Below, in pieces: positions 34,264-43,773 of a stretch of 64,000 nucleotides of DNA. How positions within the stretch are numbered: position 1 is the first letter of the stretch; each line of letters opens with the position of its first letter. The notes under the pieces were generated by a model. The model had not been told where the DNA came from. It worked only from the letters and a program-made list of their open reading frames with translations, and searched no databases. The position numbers and the translations under genes were made by a program. This DNA comes from Herbidospora daliensis (GTDB lineage: Bacteria > Actinomycetota > Actinomycetes > Streptosporangiales > Streptosporangiaceae), in the NCBI RefSeq assembly GCF_001570585.1, contig NZ_BBXF01000004.1, positions 554,746 through 618,745 on the forward strand, written 5' to 3'.

Positions 34264-35742
34264 TCAAATCCGGTGAATGTCATTGGTGGGAACGTTCACC
34301 GGAATGCTGAGGACGACTTTCGTGCCGCCGCCTTCTCGCGTGGCCATGTTCAGATGCCCGGAGAGTTCTCCCACCACGAGGGTCCGCACGATCTGCAGGC
34401 CCAGATTGCTGTTCGTCTCGATGTCGAATCCCGGCGGCAGCCCCTGACCCTCGTCGGCGATCACCATCTGGAGTGTGTCCGGATGGCGCTCCACCCGCAC
34501 CTCGACGTTGCCCGGCCGCCCGTCGAGCCCGTGCTCCACGGCGTTCTGCAGCAGCTCGGTGAGCACCATCGCGATCGGCGTGGCCACCGCCGCCGGCAGG
34601 ATGCCGAACGTGCCCGCCCGCCGCAGCGCGACCTGGGCCACCGACACCTCGGCCGTCATCTGGATCACCCGGTCGGCGATCTCGTCGAAGGCGACCAGTT
34701 CCTCGGGCATCTGCGCCAGGGTCTCGTGCACGATCGCGATTGATCCGACCCTTCTGACCGCCTCGTCGAGCGCGGCCCGCCCCTCGGGCACCCGCAGGCG
34801 GCGCGACTGGAGCCGCAGCAGCGCGGCCACGGTCTGCAGGTTGTTCTTCACCCGGTGGTGGATCTCCCGGATCGTGGCGTCCTTGGTCAGCAGCTCGCGC
34901 TCCCGGCGGCGCAGCTCGGTCACGTCGCGCACCAGCACCAGGGCGCCGATGCGCCCCCCGGAGATGATCAGCGGGATGGCCCGCAGCTGGACGACCGTGC
35001 CGCCGCGCTCGACCTCGGTCTCCCTCGGCACCTTGCCGCTGGCGACCAGCATCAGGTCTTCGTTGATCGGCTCGTCGCGGTAGCAGAGGTCGGCCGTGGT
35101 CTTGCCGAGCTCCGAGCCGACCAGGTCGGCGTGCAGCCCGAGACGGCGGTAGGCGCTCAGCGCGTTGGGCGAGGCGTAGGTGACCCGCCCGGCCCGGTCG
35201 AGCCGCAGCAGCCCGTCGCCCACCCTCGGCGACCGCACCAGCATGGGCTCGTCGCCGTGGAAGGGGAAACGGCCCTCGGCGACCATCTGGGCCAGGTCGG
35301 AGGCGCTCTGGAGATAGGTCAGCTCCAGCCGCGACGGCGTGCGCGCCGACGACAGGTTGGTCGAGCGCTGGATGACCCCGATGAGCGGCCCGTCGAGGGC
35401 GCGGCGGACCGGGATCGTCTCCTCGCGGACCGGCACCCCGGTCGACCAGTCGGGGTCGCCCTCGCGGCAGATCCGCCGCTCCTGCCAGGCCGTCTCGATC
35501 AGCGGCCGCTCGCTGCGCCCGATGAAGGAGCCGACGACGTCGTCGTGGTAGACCGTCGGGCCGGTCGTCGGGCGCATCTGGGCGACCGCGATCCAGCCCT
35601 CTTCGGCGGGGATCCACAGGATGAGGTCGGCGAAGGACAGGTCGGCGAGCAACTGCCAGTCGGAGACCAGCGAATGCACCCATTCGAGGTCTGCGGCGGA
35701 CAGATCGGTGTGCTTTGCCACCAGGTCGCTGAGAGTCGGCAC
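34264..35742 (-). CDS. pdtaS: PdtaS-like sensor histidine kinase
   Basis: A 492-residue soluble histidine kinase. An N-terminal GAF-like domain (about 1-150) is followed by a PAS domain (about 170-290) and a HisKA_2 dimerisation segment, EIHHRVKNNLQTVAALLRLQ, whose His is phosphorylated. A HATPase domain ends with VLTELLQNAVEHGL (N-box) and IADEGQGLP (G-box). No membrane segment. In mycobacteria PdtaS works with the RNA-binding antiterminator PdtaR; no pdtaR gene is in this window. Divergent from bioF with about 65 bases between. Assignment is strengthened by adjacency to whiB1. Confidence 0.92.
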   Translation of the reverse strand: MPTLSDLVAKHTDLSAADLEWVHSLVSDWQLLADLSFADLILWIPAEEGWIAVAQMRPTTGPTVYHDDVVGSFIGRSERPLIETAWQERRICREGDPDWSTGVPVREETIPVRRALDGPLIGVIQRSTNLSSARTPSRLELTYLQSASDLAQMVAEGRFPFHGDEPMLVRSPRVGDGLLRLDRAGRVTYASPNALSAYRRLGLHADLVGSELGKTTADLCYRDEPINEDLMLVASGKVPRETEVERGGTVVQLRAIPLIISGGRIGALVLVRDVTELRRRERELLTKDATIREIHHRVKNNLQTVAALLRLQSRRLRVPEGRAALDEAVRRVGSIAIVHETLAQMPEELVAFDEIADRVIQMTAEVSVAQVALRRAGTFGILPAAVATPIAMVLTELLQNAVEHGLDGRPGNVEVRVERHPDTLQMVIADEGQGLPPGFDIETNSNLGLQIVRTLVVGELSGHLNMATREGGGTKVVLSIPVNVPTNDIHRI

Positions 35743-35809
35743 CTAGGCATGATGCGTCGTGACACAGGCCGAACGCCAATCGGGACACGGCACCTGGCAT
35801 CATCTCTCC

Positions 35810-36961
35810 ATGCATGGGCCGATCGATCGACTTCGCCAGGCCGCCGAGCGCCGCGCCGCCGCCGGGCTGACCCGGGTGTTGCGTCCGCGTTCGCCCGACT
35901 TCGACGGGCTGCTCGACCTGGCCTCCAACGACTACCTGGGGCTCTGCCGCGATCCCCGGTTGACCGAGGCGGCCGTGGCGGCGACCCGCGAGTGGGGCAC
36001 CGGCGCGACCGGCTCCCGGCTGGTCACCGGGAGCACCCGCCTCCACCACGAACTGGAGGAGGCCCTGGCGGCCTTCACCCGCTCCCCCAGGTCGCTCGTG
36101 TTCTCCTCGGGCTACCTCGCCAACCTCGCGGCCGTGGCGACGCTCGGCCGGGGCGGGCTGGTGGTCTCCGACGCGGGCAACCACGCCTCGATCGTCGACG
36201 CGTGCCGGCTGGCCCGCGCGCGTGTGGTGGTGACCCCCCACGGCGACGTCGGCGCCGTCGAGAAGGCGCTGGCCGGCCGCGAGGAGGAGAACGCGGTGGT
36301 GGTCACCGACGCGGTCTTCTCCGTCGACGGCGACCTCGCGCCGCTGGGGGCGCTCTCCGAGGCGGCCGTACGGAATGGAGCGCTCCTCGTCGTCGACGAG
36401 GCCCACGCGCTCGGCGTCGTCGGGGAATACGGCCGCGGGGCGGTTCACAATGCCGGACTTGCGGGGAATGCTCACATTGTGAGAACCGTCACGTTGTCGA
36501 AGTCGCTCGGCTCCCAGGGCGGCGCCGTGCTGGGCGCGCCGGAGGTGATCGACACCCTCGTCGACACCGGCCGGTCGTTCATCTTCGACACCGGCCTCGC
36601 CCCCGCGAGCGCCGGAGCGGCCCTCGCCGCGCTGCGCATCCTCGAAGAGGAGCCTGACCTGCCGAAACGAGCCCGGGAAATCGCCCTCGCCCTGGCCTCG
36701 ACCGCCCGCGAACTGGGGTTCGAGACCACCGAGCCGGCCGCCGCCGTGGTGCCGGTGGTGCTGGGCGACCCCCACCGGGCCCTGGCCGCGGCCGCGACCT
36801 GCGCGGACCACGGTGTGAAGGTCGGCTGCTTCCGACCGCCTTCGGTCCCCGACGGACGGTCTTGCCTAAGGTTGACCGCTCGGGCCAATCTGGGGTCCGA
36901 TGATCTCGCGGTGACCGGGCGCGCGCTCGCCGCCGTGGCCGGAACGAAGGTGACCGCGTGA
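35810..36961 (+). CDS. bioF: 8-amino-7-oxononanoate synthase
   Basis: A 383-residue PLP enzyme of the alpha-oxoamine synthase family. It joins pimeloyl-thioester and alanine in biotin synthesis. Marks: [12 protein letters not shown] near the N-terminus, [30 protein letters not shown] and the PLP Lys in [14 protein letters not shown] 35810 starts the conserved sequence; an in-frame GTG at 35759 is less likely. The stop overlaps the GTG of the following regulator gene, making bioF the first gene of a bioF-gntR-bioD-bioB operon. Confidence 0.93.
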   Translation: MHGPIDRLRQAAERRAAAGLTRVLRPRSPDFDGLLDLASNDYLGLCRDPRLTEAAVAATREWGTGATGSRLVTGSTRLHHELEEALAAFTRSPRSLVFSSGYLANLAAVATLGRGGLVVSDAGNHASIVDACRLARARVVVTPHGDVGAVEKALAGREEENAVVVTDAVFSVDGDLAPLGALSEAAVRNGALLVVDEAHALGVVGEYGRGAVHNAGLAGNAHIVRTVTLSKSLGSQGGAVLGAPEVIDTLVDTGRSFIFDTGLAPASAGAALAALRILEEEPDLPKRAREIALALASTARELGFETTEPAAAVVPVVLGDPHRALAAAATCADHGVKVGCFRPPSVPDGRSCLRLTARANLGSDDLAVTGRALAAVAGTKVTA

Positions 36962-37683
36962 CCGAAGACACTCCCCGGGTGCCGAAGTACTACGACGTCA
37001 AACGTAGCCTGCTCGAGCTCACCAAGAGCCTGCCCGCCGGGAGTGCCCTGCCCCCCGAGCGCACCCTCGCGGTGCGCTTCGAGACCTCGCGCACGACGGT
37101 ACGCCAGGCGCTGACCGAACTCGTCGTCGAGGGCCGCCTGATCCGCATCCAGGGCAAGGGCACCTTCGTCGCCCAGCCCAAGGTCGCCCAGGTCCTCCAG
37201 CTCACCTCGTACGTCCAGGACCTGCGGACCGTCGGCCTCGAACCCGACACCAAGATCCTCGACATCTCCTACATCACCGCCGACGAGGCCCTCGGCCGGC
37301 GGCTGGCCATCAACCCCGGCGGCCGGGTGCTGCGCATCCACCGCCTCCGCCTGGCCAACGGCGAACCGATGTCGATCGACACCACCCACCTCTCGGCGCG
37401 GCGATTCCCACGGCTGCGGCGCGAGCTGGAGGGCCACCCCTCGCTGTACGAGACGCTGCACAACGCCTACAGCGTGCGGCTCTCCGACGCCGAGGAGATC
37501 ATCGAGACGGTCCTGGCCACGCCCTACGACTCGCAGGTCCTCGGCGTCGACATCGGCCTGCCGATGCTGATGCTGACCCGGCACGCCTTCGACGCCGACG
37601 GCAACCCGGTCGAGTGGGCGCAGTCCCTCTATCGGGGCGACCGCTACAAGTTCGTCACACGGCTGCGGCGTCCGACTCCGTAA
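36958..37683 (+). CDS. DasR-like GntR/HutC family regulator
   Basis: A 241-residue GntR regulator with an N-terminal winged helix (about 10-80; [20 protein letters not shown]) and a C-terminal UTRA ligand domain (about 95-238). It follows my recollection of Streptomyces DasR closely over the whole length: [62 protein letters not shown] and [12 protein letters not shown]. DasR controls chitin/N-acetylglucosamine genes through glucosamine phosphates. Finding it between bioF and bioD, overlapping bioF by 4 bases, is unexpected; it may instead control biotin genes. Symbol withheld for that reason. Confidence 0.85.
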   Translation: MTEDTPRVPKYYDVKRSLLELTKSLPAGSALPPERTLAVRFETSRTTVRQALTELVVEGRLIRIQGKGTFVAQPKVAQVLQLTSYVQDLRTVGLEPDTKILDISYITADEALGRRLAINPGGRVLRIHRLRLANGEPMSIDTTHLSARRFPRLRRELEGHPSLYETLHNAYSVRLSDAEEIIETVLATPYDSQVLGVDIGLPMLMLTRHAFDADGNPVEWAQSLYRGDRYKFVTRLRRPTP

Positions 37684-37693
37684 TCTTGGCCGG

Positions 37694-38416
37694 ATGAGCG
37701 TTCTTGTGGTGACCGGCACCGACACCGGTGTCGGGAAGACCGTGGTCACGGCCGCCGTCACGGCCCTGGCGATCGAGCGGGGCGGCCCCGTGGCGGTGGT
37801 CAAACCGGCCCAGACCGGTGTCGGGAAGACGGAGCCGGGCGACCTCGACGAGGTGATCCGGCTCTCGGGCGCGACGAACACCTTCGAGTTCGCCCGCTAC
37901 CCCGACCCGCTGAGCCCGGCCGCCGCCGCGCGGACGTCGGGCCTGCCCGCCCTCGACCTGGCCGAGACGGCCAAGCGCATCACCGAACTCGCCGAGTCGC
38001 ACCGGCTCGTCGTGGTCGAGGGCGCGGGCGGCCTGCTGGTCAGGTTCGACGAAGAAGGCGCCACCCTGGCCGACCTGGCCCACACGCTGAAGGCGCAGGT
38101 GCTGGTCGTGGCACGGGCGGGGCTGGGCACCCTCAACCACACGGCGCTGACGCTGGAGGCGATGGCCAACCACGGGCTCGACCTCGCCGGCGTGGTCATC
38201 GGGTCGTGGCCGGCGGAGCCCGGCCTGGCCGAACGGTGCAACGTGGCCGACCTCGAGATGCTGGCGGCCAGGCCGCTGGCGGGAGCCGTACCGGAGAACT
38301 GCTCGGGCCTGTCGCGGCCCGCTTTCACGAAGCTCGCACGCGCCTCGCTGGGGGCGCCGCTGGGCGGCGCGTTCGACCCGTCGGCCTTCCGGACCGCCCT
38401 TAGGATTTCCCAATGA
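37694..38416 (+). CDS. bioD: Dethiobiotin synthetase
   Basis: A 240-residue ATP-dependent enzyme that closes the ureido ring from 7,8-diaminopelargonate and CO2. P-loop: [17 protein letters not shown] at the N-terminus. [10 protein letters not shown] holds the substrate Lys, and [13 protein letters not shown] is the metal/phosphate segment. Its last bases overlap the bioB ATG (ATGA). bioA is not in the window. Confidence 0.94.
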   Translation: MSVLVVTGTDTGVGKTVVTAAVTALAIERGGPVAVVKPAQTGVGKTEPGDLDEVIRLSGATNTFEFARYPDPLSPAAAARTSGLPALDLAETAKRITELAESHRLVVVEGAGGLLVRFDEEGATLADLAHTLKAQVLVVARAGLGTLNHTALTLEAMANHGLDLAGVVIGSWPAEPGLAERCNVADLEMLAARPLAGAVPENCSGLSRPAFTKLARASLGAPLGGAFDPSAFRTALRISQ

Positions 38417-39405
38417 CCATCCTGGAGATCGCCAGAACGCAGGTGCTCGACGAGGGCAGGGGCTTGACGCGGGAGCAGGCGCTCGAATGCCTGAACCTGC
38501 CCGACGAGAGCCTGCCCGACCTCCTCGCCCTCGCCCACGAGGTGCGGATGAAGTGGTGCGGCCCGGAGGTCGAGGTCGAGGGGATCATCTCCCTGAAGAC
38601 CGGCGGCTGCCCGGAGGACTGCCACTTCTGCTCCCAGTCGGGGCAGTTCACCTCCCCCGTGCGTTCCGTGTGGCTGGACATCGACGAGCTGGTGAAGGCC
38701 GCCGTCGAGACCGCCCAGACCGGGGCCACCGAGTTCTGCATCGTCGCGGCCGTGCGCGGGCCCGACAAGCGCCTGATGGACCAGGTCCGCGAGGGCGTCA
38801 AGGCCATCAAGGAGGCCGTCGACATCAACGTGGCGTGCTCGCTGGGCATGCTGACGCAGGCCCAGGTCGACGAGCTGGCCGAGATGGGCGTGCACCGCTA
38901 CAACCACAACCTCGAGACCTGTAGGTCCCACTTCGGCAACGTGGTCACCACCCACACGTGGGAGGAGCGCTGGGACACCTGCCTGATGGTGCGCGAGGCC
39001 GGCATGGAGTTGTGCTGCGGCGGCCTCATCGGCATGGGCGAGACGATCGAGCAGCGGGCCGAGTTCGCCGCCCAGCTCGGCGAGCTCCAGCCCGACGAGG
39101 TGCCGCTCAACTTCCTCAACCCCCGTCCCGGCACCCCGTTCGCCGACTACCCGGTCGTCGAGGGCGCCGAGGCCCTGAAGACAATCGCGACCTTCCGCCT
39201 CGCACTACCGCGAACCATCCTCCGGTACGCCGGCGGACGTGAACTGACCCTTGGCGACCTGGGCACTCGTGCGGGCATGATGGGTGGCATCAACGCGATC
39301 ATCGTGGGCAACTACCTGACCACCCTCGGCCGCCCCCCAGCCGAAGATCTGGCTCTGCTGACCGACCTGAAGATGCCGATCAAGGCCCTGTCCCAGACGC
39401 TCTAG
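38413..39405 (+). CDS. bioB: Biotin synthase
   Basis: A 330-residue radical SAM enzyme that inserts sulfur into dethiobiotin. The [4Fe-4S] cluster Cys are in [13 protein letters not shown] (CxxxCxxC). Further cluster and substrate residues are expected in the [12 protein letters not shown] strand, the [12 protein letters not shown] strand and the C-terminal half. The sequence is of the type II-like actinobacterial form thought to need the auxiliary protein BsaP; a candidate lies at 42928-43110. Translation is coupled to bioD. Confidence 0.95.
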   Translation: MTILEIARTQVLDEGRGLTREQALECLNLPDESLPDLLALAHEVRMKWCGPEVEVEGIISLKTGGCPEDCHFCSQSGQFTSPVRSVWLDIDELVKAAVETAQTGATEFCIVAAVRGPDKRLMDQVREGVKAIKEAVDINVACSLGMLTQAQVDELAEMGVHRYNHNLETCRSHFGNVVTTHTWEERWDTCLMVREAGMELCCGGLIGMGETIEQRAEFAAQLGELQPDEVPLNFLNPRPGTPFADYPVVEGAEALKTIATFRLALPRTILRYAGGRELTLGDLGTRAGMMGGINAIIVGNYLTTLGRPPAEDLALLTDLKMPIKALSQTL

Positions 39406-39480
39406 ACCAGGAGGGTTCGTTCGCCCGCGGCCAGGGCAGCTCGTAGGTCCCACTAGTTAACCGACTGGTAGGTTTCACGA

Positions 39481-41115
39481 ATGAGCAAGCACGCGGGCGA
39501 CGTCGCTGTCGGCGTCTCCAAGGCATACGGCGTCGACACGATGTTCACCCTGTCCGGTGGCCACGTCTTCCCCCTCTACGACGGCGCCGTCCACGAAGAT
39601 CTGCGCATCCTCGACGTACGTCATGAGCAGAGCGCCGTTTTCGCCGCCGAGGCGACGGCGCGGCTCACTCGCAAACCGGGCCTGGCGGTGCTCACGGCCG
39701 GGCCCGGCATCACCAACGGCGTCTCCGGCGTGGCGACGGCCCACTTCAACGGCAGCCCGGTCGTGATCCTCGGCGGCCGGGCCCCGCAGTCGCGCTGGGG
39801 TTCGGGCGCGCTCCAGGAGATGGACCACCCGCCCCTGTTCGACTCCATCACCAAGCTGGCCTTCACCGGTTCCGGCGCCGACTCGATCGGCCAGGACGTC
39901 GAGATGGCCTTCCGTACCGCGCTCGCCCCCCATCGCGGCCCGGTGTTCCTCGACTTCTACATGGACCACCTGTTCGCGCCCTCCCCCTCGGTCGAGACCG
40001 AGACGCTCGCGCCCTCGCCGCTCGAACCCGACACCGACCATCTGGCCGCCATCGCCGCGTTGATCGCCGAGGCCGAGCGGCCGATGCTGGTCGTCGGCTC
40101 CGACGTGTGGATGGACCGCGCCGAAGAGGCCGTGCGCGACTTCGCCGAGGAGTTCCGCCTCCCGGTGGTGCCCAACGGCCAGGGGCGCGGCATCCTGCCC
40201 TCGGGCCACGAGCTGCTGGTCACCCGCGCCCGCGGGCTGGCGTTCTCGCAGGCCGACCTGGTCATCGTGGCGGGCACCCCGCTCGACTTCCGGCTCAACT
40301 ACGGCTGGTTCGGCGGCAAGCAGGGGGCGCCGCTCGCGCGGGTCGTCCACCTGGCCGACGCGCCCTCCCAGCTGGCCACCCACACCGGCCTCGCCGGTTC
40401 GGCCGCGGGCGACCTGTCGCTGGTGTTCTGGGGGCTGGCGGCGGCGTGCCGCACCGCGAGCGTGAAACCCCGCGACGAATGGACGACCAAGCTCGCCGAG
40501 GCGGCCAAGGCGGCCATCGCCGAAGACGCCGAACTGCTCGCCTCCGACAGCGACCCGATCCACCCGATGCGCATCTACGGCGAGCTCAACCGCCAGCTGG
40601 CCGACGACGCGGTCGTCATCGGCGACGGCGGCGACTTCGTCTCCTACGCCGGCAAGTACGTCGAGCCCAAGCGCCCCGGCCACTGGCTCGACCCCGGCCC
40701 CTACGGCTGCCTGGGCACCGGCCTCGGCTACTCCATCGCCGCCCGCCTGGCCCGCCCGTCGTCGCAGGTCGTGCTCCTGCTCGGCGACGGCGCCGCCGGC
40801 TTCTCGCTGATGGACGTCGACACGCTGGTCCGCCACAAGCTGCCGGTCGTCATGATCTGCGGCAACAACGGCATGTGGGGCCTGGAGAAACACCCCATGC
40901 AGATGTTGTACGGCTACGACGTCGCCGCCGACCTCCAGCCCCAGTGCCGTTACGACCAGGTCGTGACCGCGCTCGGCGGGGGCGGCGAACTCGTCACCAA
41001 GCCCTCCGAGATCGGGCCGGCCCTGCAGCGCGCGTTCGACTCGGGCGTGCCCTACATGGTGAACATCGCGACCGACCCCGAGATCGCCTACCCGCGCAAC
41101 ACGACGGGCGTCTGA
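39481..41115 (+). CDS. Acetolactate synthase-like thiamine diphosphate enzyme
   Basis: A 544-residue TPP enzyme with three domains: Pyr (about 1-165, catalytic Glu in DVRHEQSAVFAAEA), central (about 190-320) and PP (about 360-530). Mg-TPP site: LLGDGAAGFSLMDVDTLVRH followed by ICGNNGMWG (GDG...NN). The overall pattern fits the acetolactate synthase large-subunit group, close to IlvG-type proteins, but substrate is unproven and no small regulatory subunit is adjacent. The ATG at 39481 has only weak ribosome-binding potential. Separated from bioB by 75 bases. Confidence 0.85.
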   Translation: MSKHAGDVAVGVSKAYGVDTMFTLSGGHVFPLYDGAVHEDLRILDVRHEQSAVFAAEATARLTRKPGLAVLTAGPGITNGVSGVATAHFNGSPVVILGGRAPQSRWGSGALQEMDHPPLFDSITKLAFTGSGADSIGQDVEMAFRTALAPHRGPVFLDFYMDHLFAPSPSVETETLAPSPLEPDTDHLAAIAALIAEAERPMLVVGSDVWMDRAEEAVRDFAEEFRLPVVPNGQGRGILPSGHELLVTRARGLAFSQADLVIVAGTPLDFRLNYGWFGGKQGAPLARVVHLADAPSQLATHTGLAGSAAGDLSLVFWGLAAACRTASVKPRDEWTTKLAEAAKAAIAEDAELLASDSDPIHPMRIYGELNRQLADDAVVIGDGGDFVSYAGKYVEPKRPGHWLDPGPYGCLGTGLGYSIAARLARPSSQVVLLLGDGAAGFSLMDVDTLVRHKLPVVMICGNNGMWGLEKHPMQMLYGYDVAADLQPQCRYDQVVTALGGGGELVTKPSEIGPALQRAFDSGVPYMVNIATDPEIAYPRNTTGV

Positions 41116-41119
41116 CGAC

Positions 41120-41149
41120 GTGGCGGTGACGGCGAGCCGTCACCGCCAC
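41120..41149. terminator. Bidirectional terminator
   Basis: Perfect 13-pair stem GTGGCGGTGACGG / CCGTCACCGCCAC with a CGAG loop between two convergent genes. Confidence 0.8.
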
Positions 41150-41153
41150 CCTG

Positions 41154-42788
41154 CTACGGAGTGGTGCCGGTGCCCGTCGAGGCCGCCGAGGGAGACGGCG
41201 ACGGCGAGGGCGCCGGGCAGGCGATCCGCCGCACGTAGACGGTGATCGTCGAGCCTTCGGCCGCCTGCGTCGAGCCCTTCGGGTTCTGCGAGTAGACCTC
41301 GGTGCAGCCCAGACCGGTGTCGCCCTTGGTCTGGAACGAGCCCTGGAAACCGTTCTTGAGCAGCGCCGACTCGGCGGCGTCTGCCGACATCTTCCAGAGC
41401 AGCGGGACGGTCCGCATCTCCTTGGTCGGAGTCGGCGACGGCTTCGGCGGCGTCTTCGACGGCTTGGGCGAGGGGCTCGGCGAAGGAGTGGGCGAGGGCT
41501 CTTCGGAGGGCTCCTCCGACGGCTCCTCGGTCAGCGACGGCTTGGCGGTGACCGACGGCTTCGGCGGCTTGCTGGTGCGTATTCTCGACGGGCTCGCAGA
41601 AGGGGTCGGCTCCTCCGCGGCGAGGTTCGTCTTGCCGGGCGAAACAGCAGAACCCGGATCGGTGCCGGGGCCGTTGATGATGTTCACGCCCGCCCAGCCG
41701 ATGCCGACCGACGCGAACACCCCCGCGACGATGGCGACGATCGTCAGGCCGCGCTTGCCCTTGTTGCTCTGCTTGCGCCGGCCGCCCGGCCCCGCCGGGG
41801 TCGTCTCGGGCGTGACGGCGGTCGTGCGGAAGCTGCCGGTCGCCGGGTAGTTGCCCGTCGCGGCGTAGGCGCCGGTCGCCGGAGGCTCGTACCAGTCGCC
41901 CGTCTTCGGGAACACGCCCGACGTCGCCTGGGCCGGGTTGGGCTGGGTCAGCGACGCGCCGGGGTTGGCGGCCTGCCGGGCCGCCTGGCTCATCGCCATG
42001 GCCGTCGGCCAGCGTTCGGCCGGCGACTTCAGCAGAGCGCGTTCCACGAAGTGGCGGATGTGCGGCGGGATGTCGGCCGGCAGCGGCGGCGGCTGCTCGC
42101 GGATGTGCTTGAGCGCGATCGTGACCGGGGTGTCGCCGTCGAAGGGGCGCCGCCCGGCCAGGCACTCGTAGGCGACCACGCCGAGCGCGTAGATGTCGAC
42201 GGCCGGGGTCACCGGCTCGCCCTCGGCCTGCTCGGGCGCGCAGTAGGCGGCGGTGCCGAGCACCATGCCGGCGTCGGTCAGCCGGCTCGCGGCGTCGGAA
42301 CGGGCGATGCCGAAGTCGGTGAGGACGAGGGTGCCGTCGGCCTGCACGAGCAAATTGCCCGGCTTCACGTCGCGGTGCACGATGCCCCGGTCGTGGACGG
42401 CCTGGATCGCCGCCGCGGCCTGCCCGATGAGCTCCATGACCGCTTCGGGACGGATGCGCCCTATCCGCAGCAGCAGCCGGTCGAGCGGCTCGCCGTCGAC
42501 GAACTTCATCACCAGGTAGGCGGTCGGCCCGTCACCCGGGACGTCGGTCACCCCGTAGTCGTAGACGTCGACCACGCCGGGGTGGTTGATGAGCGCCATG
42601 GCGCGCGCCTCACCCTGGAAGCGCGCCCCGAAGCCGGGGTCGTCGAGACGACCCGGGAGCAGCACCTTGACGGCGACCGTGCGCGCGAGGACGGTGTCTT
42701 CCCCGCGCCAGACCTCGCCCATTCCGCCAGCGCCGATGCGCTGGTCCAATCGGTAGCGCCCGGCCAGCGTCGTCCCTTGGGCAACCAT
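41154..42788 (-). CDS. Serine/threonine protein kinase with PASTA-like domain
   Basis: A 544-residue membrane kinase of the Pkn type. The kinase domain spans about 10-270: glycine loop IGAGGMGEVWRG, Lys in VAVKVLLPG, HRDVKPGN catalytic loop, DFG in LTDFGIARS. A juxtamembrane segment follows, then one membrane helix (LTIVAIVAGVFASVGIGWAG), a Pro/Ser/Lys-rich spacer and one PASTA-like domain (about 450-520; VPLLWKMSADAAESALLKNG). PASTA domains usually sense cell-wall precursors. The tail is again Pro/Ser-rich. The start GTG/ATG region fits MVAQGTTLAGRYRL. Confidence 0.93.
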   Translation of the reverse strand: MVAQGTTLAGRYRLDQRIGAGGMGEVWRGEDTVLARTVAVKVLLPGRLDDPGFGARFQGEARAMALINHPGVVDVYDYGVTDVPGDGPTAYLVMKFVDGEPLDRLLLRIGRIRPEAVMELIGQAAAAIQAVHDRGIVHRDVKPGNLLVQADGTLVLTDFGIARSDAASRLTDAGMVLGTAAYCAPEQAEGEPVTPAVDIYALGVVAYECLAGRRPFDGDTPVTIALKHIREQPPPLPADIPPHIRHFVERALLKSPAERWPTAMAMSQAARQAANPGASLTQPNPAQATSGVFPKTGDWYEPPATGAYAATGNYPATGSFRTTAVTPETTPAGPGGRRKQSNKGKRGLTIVAIVAGVFASVGIGWAGVNIINGPGTDPGSAVSPGKTNLAAEEPTPSASPSRIRTSKPPKPSVTAKPSLTEEPSEEPSEEPSPTPSPSPSPKPSKTPPKPSPTPTKEMRTVPLLWKMSADAAESALLKNGFQGSFQTKGDTGLGCTEVYSQNPKGSTQAAEGSTITVYVRRIACPAPSPSPSPSAASTGTGTTP

Positions 42789-42914
42789 GCCCCCGGATAC
42801 CCCCTATGTCACTGACCACTGTCGTGCGGGAAGTCTAGCGGGCACCGGCAAAATCGGCCGGTAAGCCCAGATCTCCCAGGAATCCCTCACCATAACGGTC
42901 AGAACACAGGTTTG

Positions 42915-42936
42915 GTTCAGGCTCCGTTCAGGCTGC
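42915..42936 (+). repeat. Direct repeat of GTTCAGGCTSC
   Basis: GTTCAGGCTCC and GTTCAGGCTGC follow each other without a gap, an 11-base period like that of PHO boxes, though the sequence is not the usual GTTCACC. It overlaps the 3' end of the bsaP-like gene and lies about 130 bases before the kinase gene start. Confidence 0.35.
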
Positions 42937-43110
42937 GGTGAGCCCGTGTTGCGAACAGCGCGCCGACCAGCCCGTCGGCGTCACCTGAACGGTCATCCGG
43001 CGGCGGCACTTGGCGCAGTAGCGCGGCGGTTCCATCTCACGGGCGCCCTGGCAGCCCCCGTGGTCGCCGTCGTCCGAAAGGCCCCCGCAGTGGTCGCAGT
43101 AAAGGTCCAC
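42928..43110 (-). CDS. bsaP: Probable biotin synthase auxiliary protein BsaP
   Basis: A 60-residue Cys-rich protein. YCDHCG at the N-terminus and [20 protein letters not shown] followed by [10 protein letters not shown] form two small metal or cluster sites. I recognise this as the BsaP-like protein that actinobacterial biotin synthases need, probably carrying an iron-sulfur cluster. It lies 3.5 kb from bioB, on the opposite strand, rather than beside it. The GTG start follows AAGGTGTGAC. Alternative: an unrelated zinc-ribbon protein; the identification is from memory of the motif. Confidence 0.6.
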   Translation of the reverse strand: MDLYCDHCGGLSDDGDHGGCQGAREMEPPRYCAKCRRRMTVQVTPTGWSARCSQHGLTAA

Positions 43111-43157
43111 GTCACACCTTTCGATCGGTTGGAGGGTCGAGCTACTAGCATCCCACC

Positions 43158-43541
43158 ATGGCGCTGACGCCCGGACTGCGGGCCAACCGATTGATCATGG
43201 TGGAGAAGAGCGACACCGCGGAGAGGCTCGGCAGCGGCGACGTGCCCGTGCTGGGCACGCCGAGGCTGCTGGCGCTCGCCGAGGGCCTGACCTGCGAGGC
43301 GATCGGCGGGCAGCTGACGCCCGAGCAGACCTCGGTCGGCGTGCGGGTCGAGCTCCAGCACCTCGCGGCGAGCGGGCTGGGCGCCCACGTCGAGATCTCG
43401 GCCGAGCTGGTCGAGGTCGAGGGGCGCCGCCTGGTCTTCGCCTTCACCGCGGCCCACCTCGACGGCTCGGTCGTCGCCACCGGCGTGATCGAGCGGGTCG
43501 TGGTCGACCGCGAGAAGTTCCTCTCGCGCGCTACTCGATGA
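43158..43541 (+). CDS. Hotdog-fold thioesterase (FlK-like)
   Basis: A 127-residue hotdog thioesterase similar to the fluoroacetyl-CoA thioesterase group: [19 protein letters not shown] and [16 protein letters not shown]. The catalytic Glu/His may be E in [10 protein letters not shown] and H in VELQHLAA. It would cleave acyl-CoA esters in the cytoplasm; substrate unknown. It ends in an 11-base tail-to-tail overlap with the small biotinyl protein gene. Confidence 0.8.
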   Translation: MALTPGLRANRLIMVEKSDTAERLGSGDVPVLGTPRLLALAEGLTCEAIGGQLTPEQTSVGVRVELQHLAASGLGAHVEISAELVEVEGRRLVFAFTAAHLDGSVVATGVIERVVVDREKFLSRATR

Positions 43542-43743
43542 CGGCGATCAGGTCGCCTTCCTGGACGACGTCGCCTTCGGAGACCTTGATGGCGACCACG
43601 CCGTCGTCTTCGGCGATGACCGGGATCTCCATCTTCATGGACTCCAGGATCACCAGGGTGTCTCCGTCGGACACCGTCTCACCTTCGGTGACGACGACCT
43701 TCCAGACGTTCGCCACCATCTCCGCGCGTACCTCAGCCACCAC
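43531..43743 (-). CDS. Biotin/lipoyl-binding carrier protein (TB7.3-like)
   Basis: A 70-residue protein consisting only of the biotinyl domain, with the biotin Lys in ILESMKMEIPV. It matches M. tuberculosis TB7.3 (Rv3221c) in size and neighbourhood. Start MVAEVRAEMVANVWKVVV. It lies 30 bases after accC on the same strand, so the two form an operon and the carrier is a likely acceptor of the carboxylase. No carboxyltransferase gene is adjacent. Confidence 0.92.
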   Translation of the reverse strand: MVAEVRAEMVANVWKVVVTEGETVSDGDTLVILESMKMEIPVIAEDDGVVAIKVSEGDVVQEGDLIAVIE

Positions 43744-43773
43744 TGTCTCCCATCGAACCTCTGTCGTTCCGGA

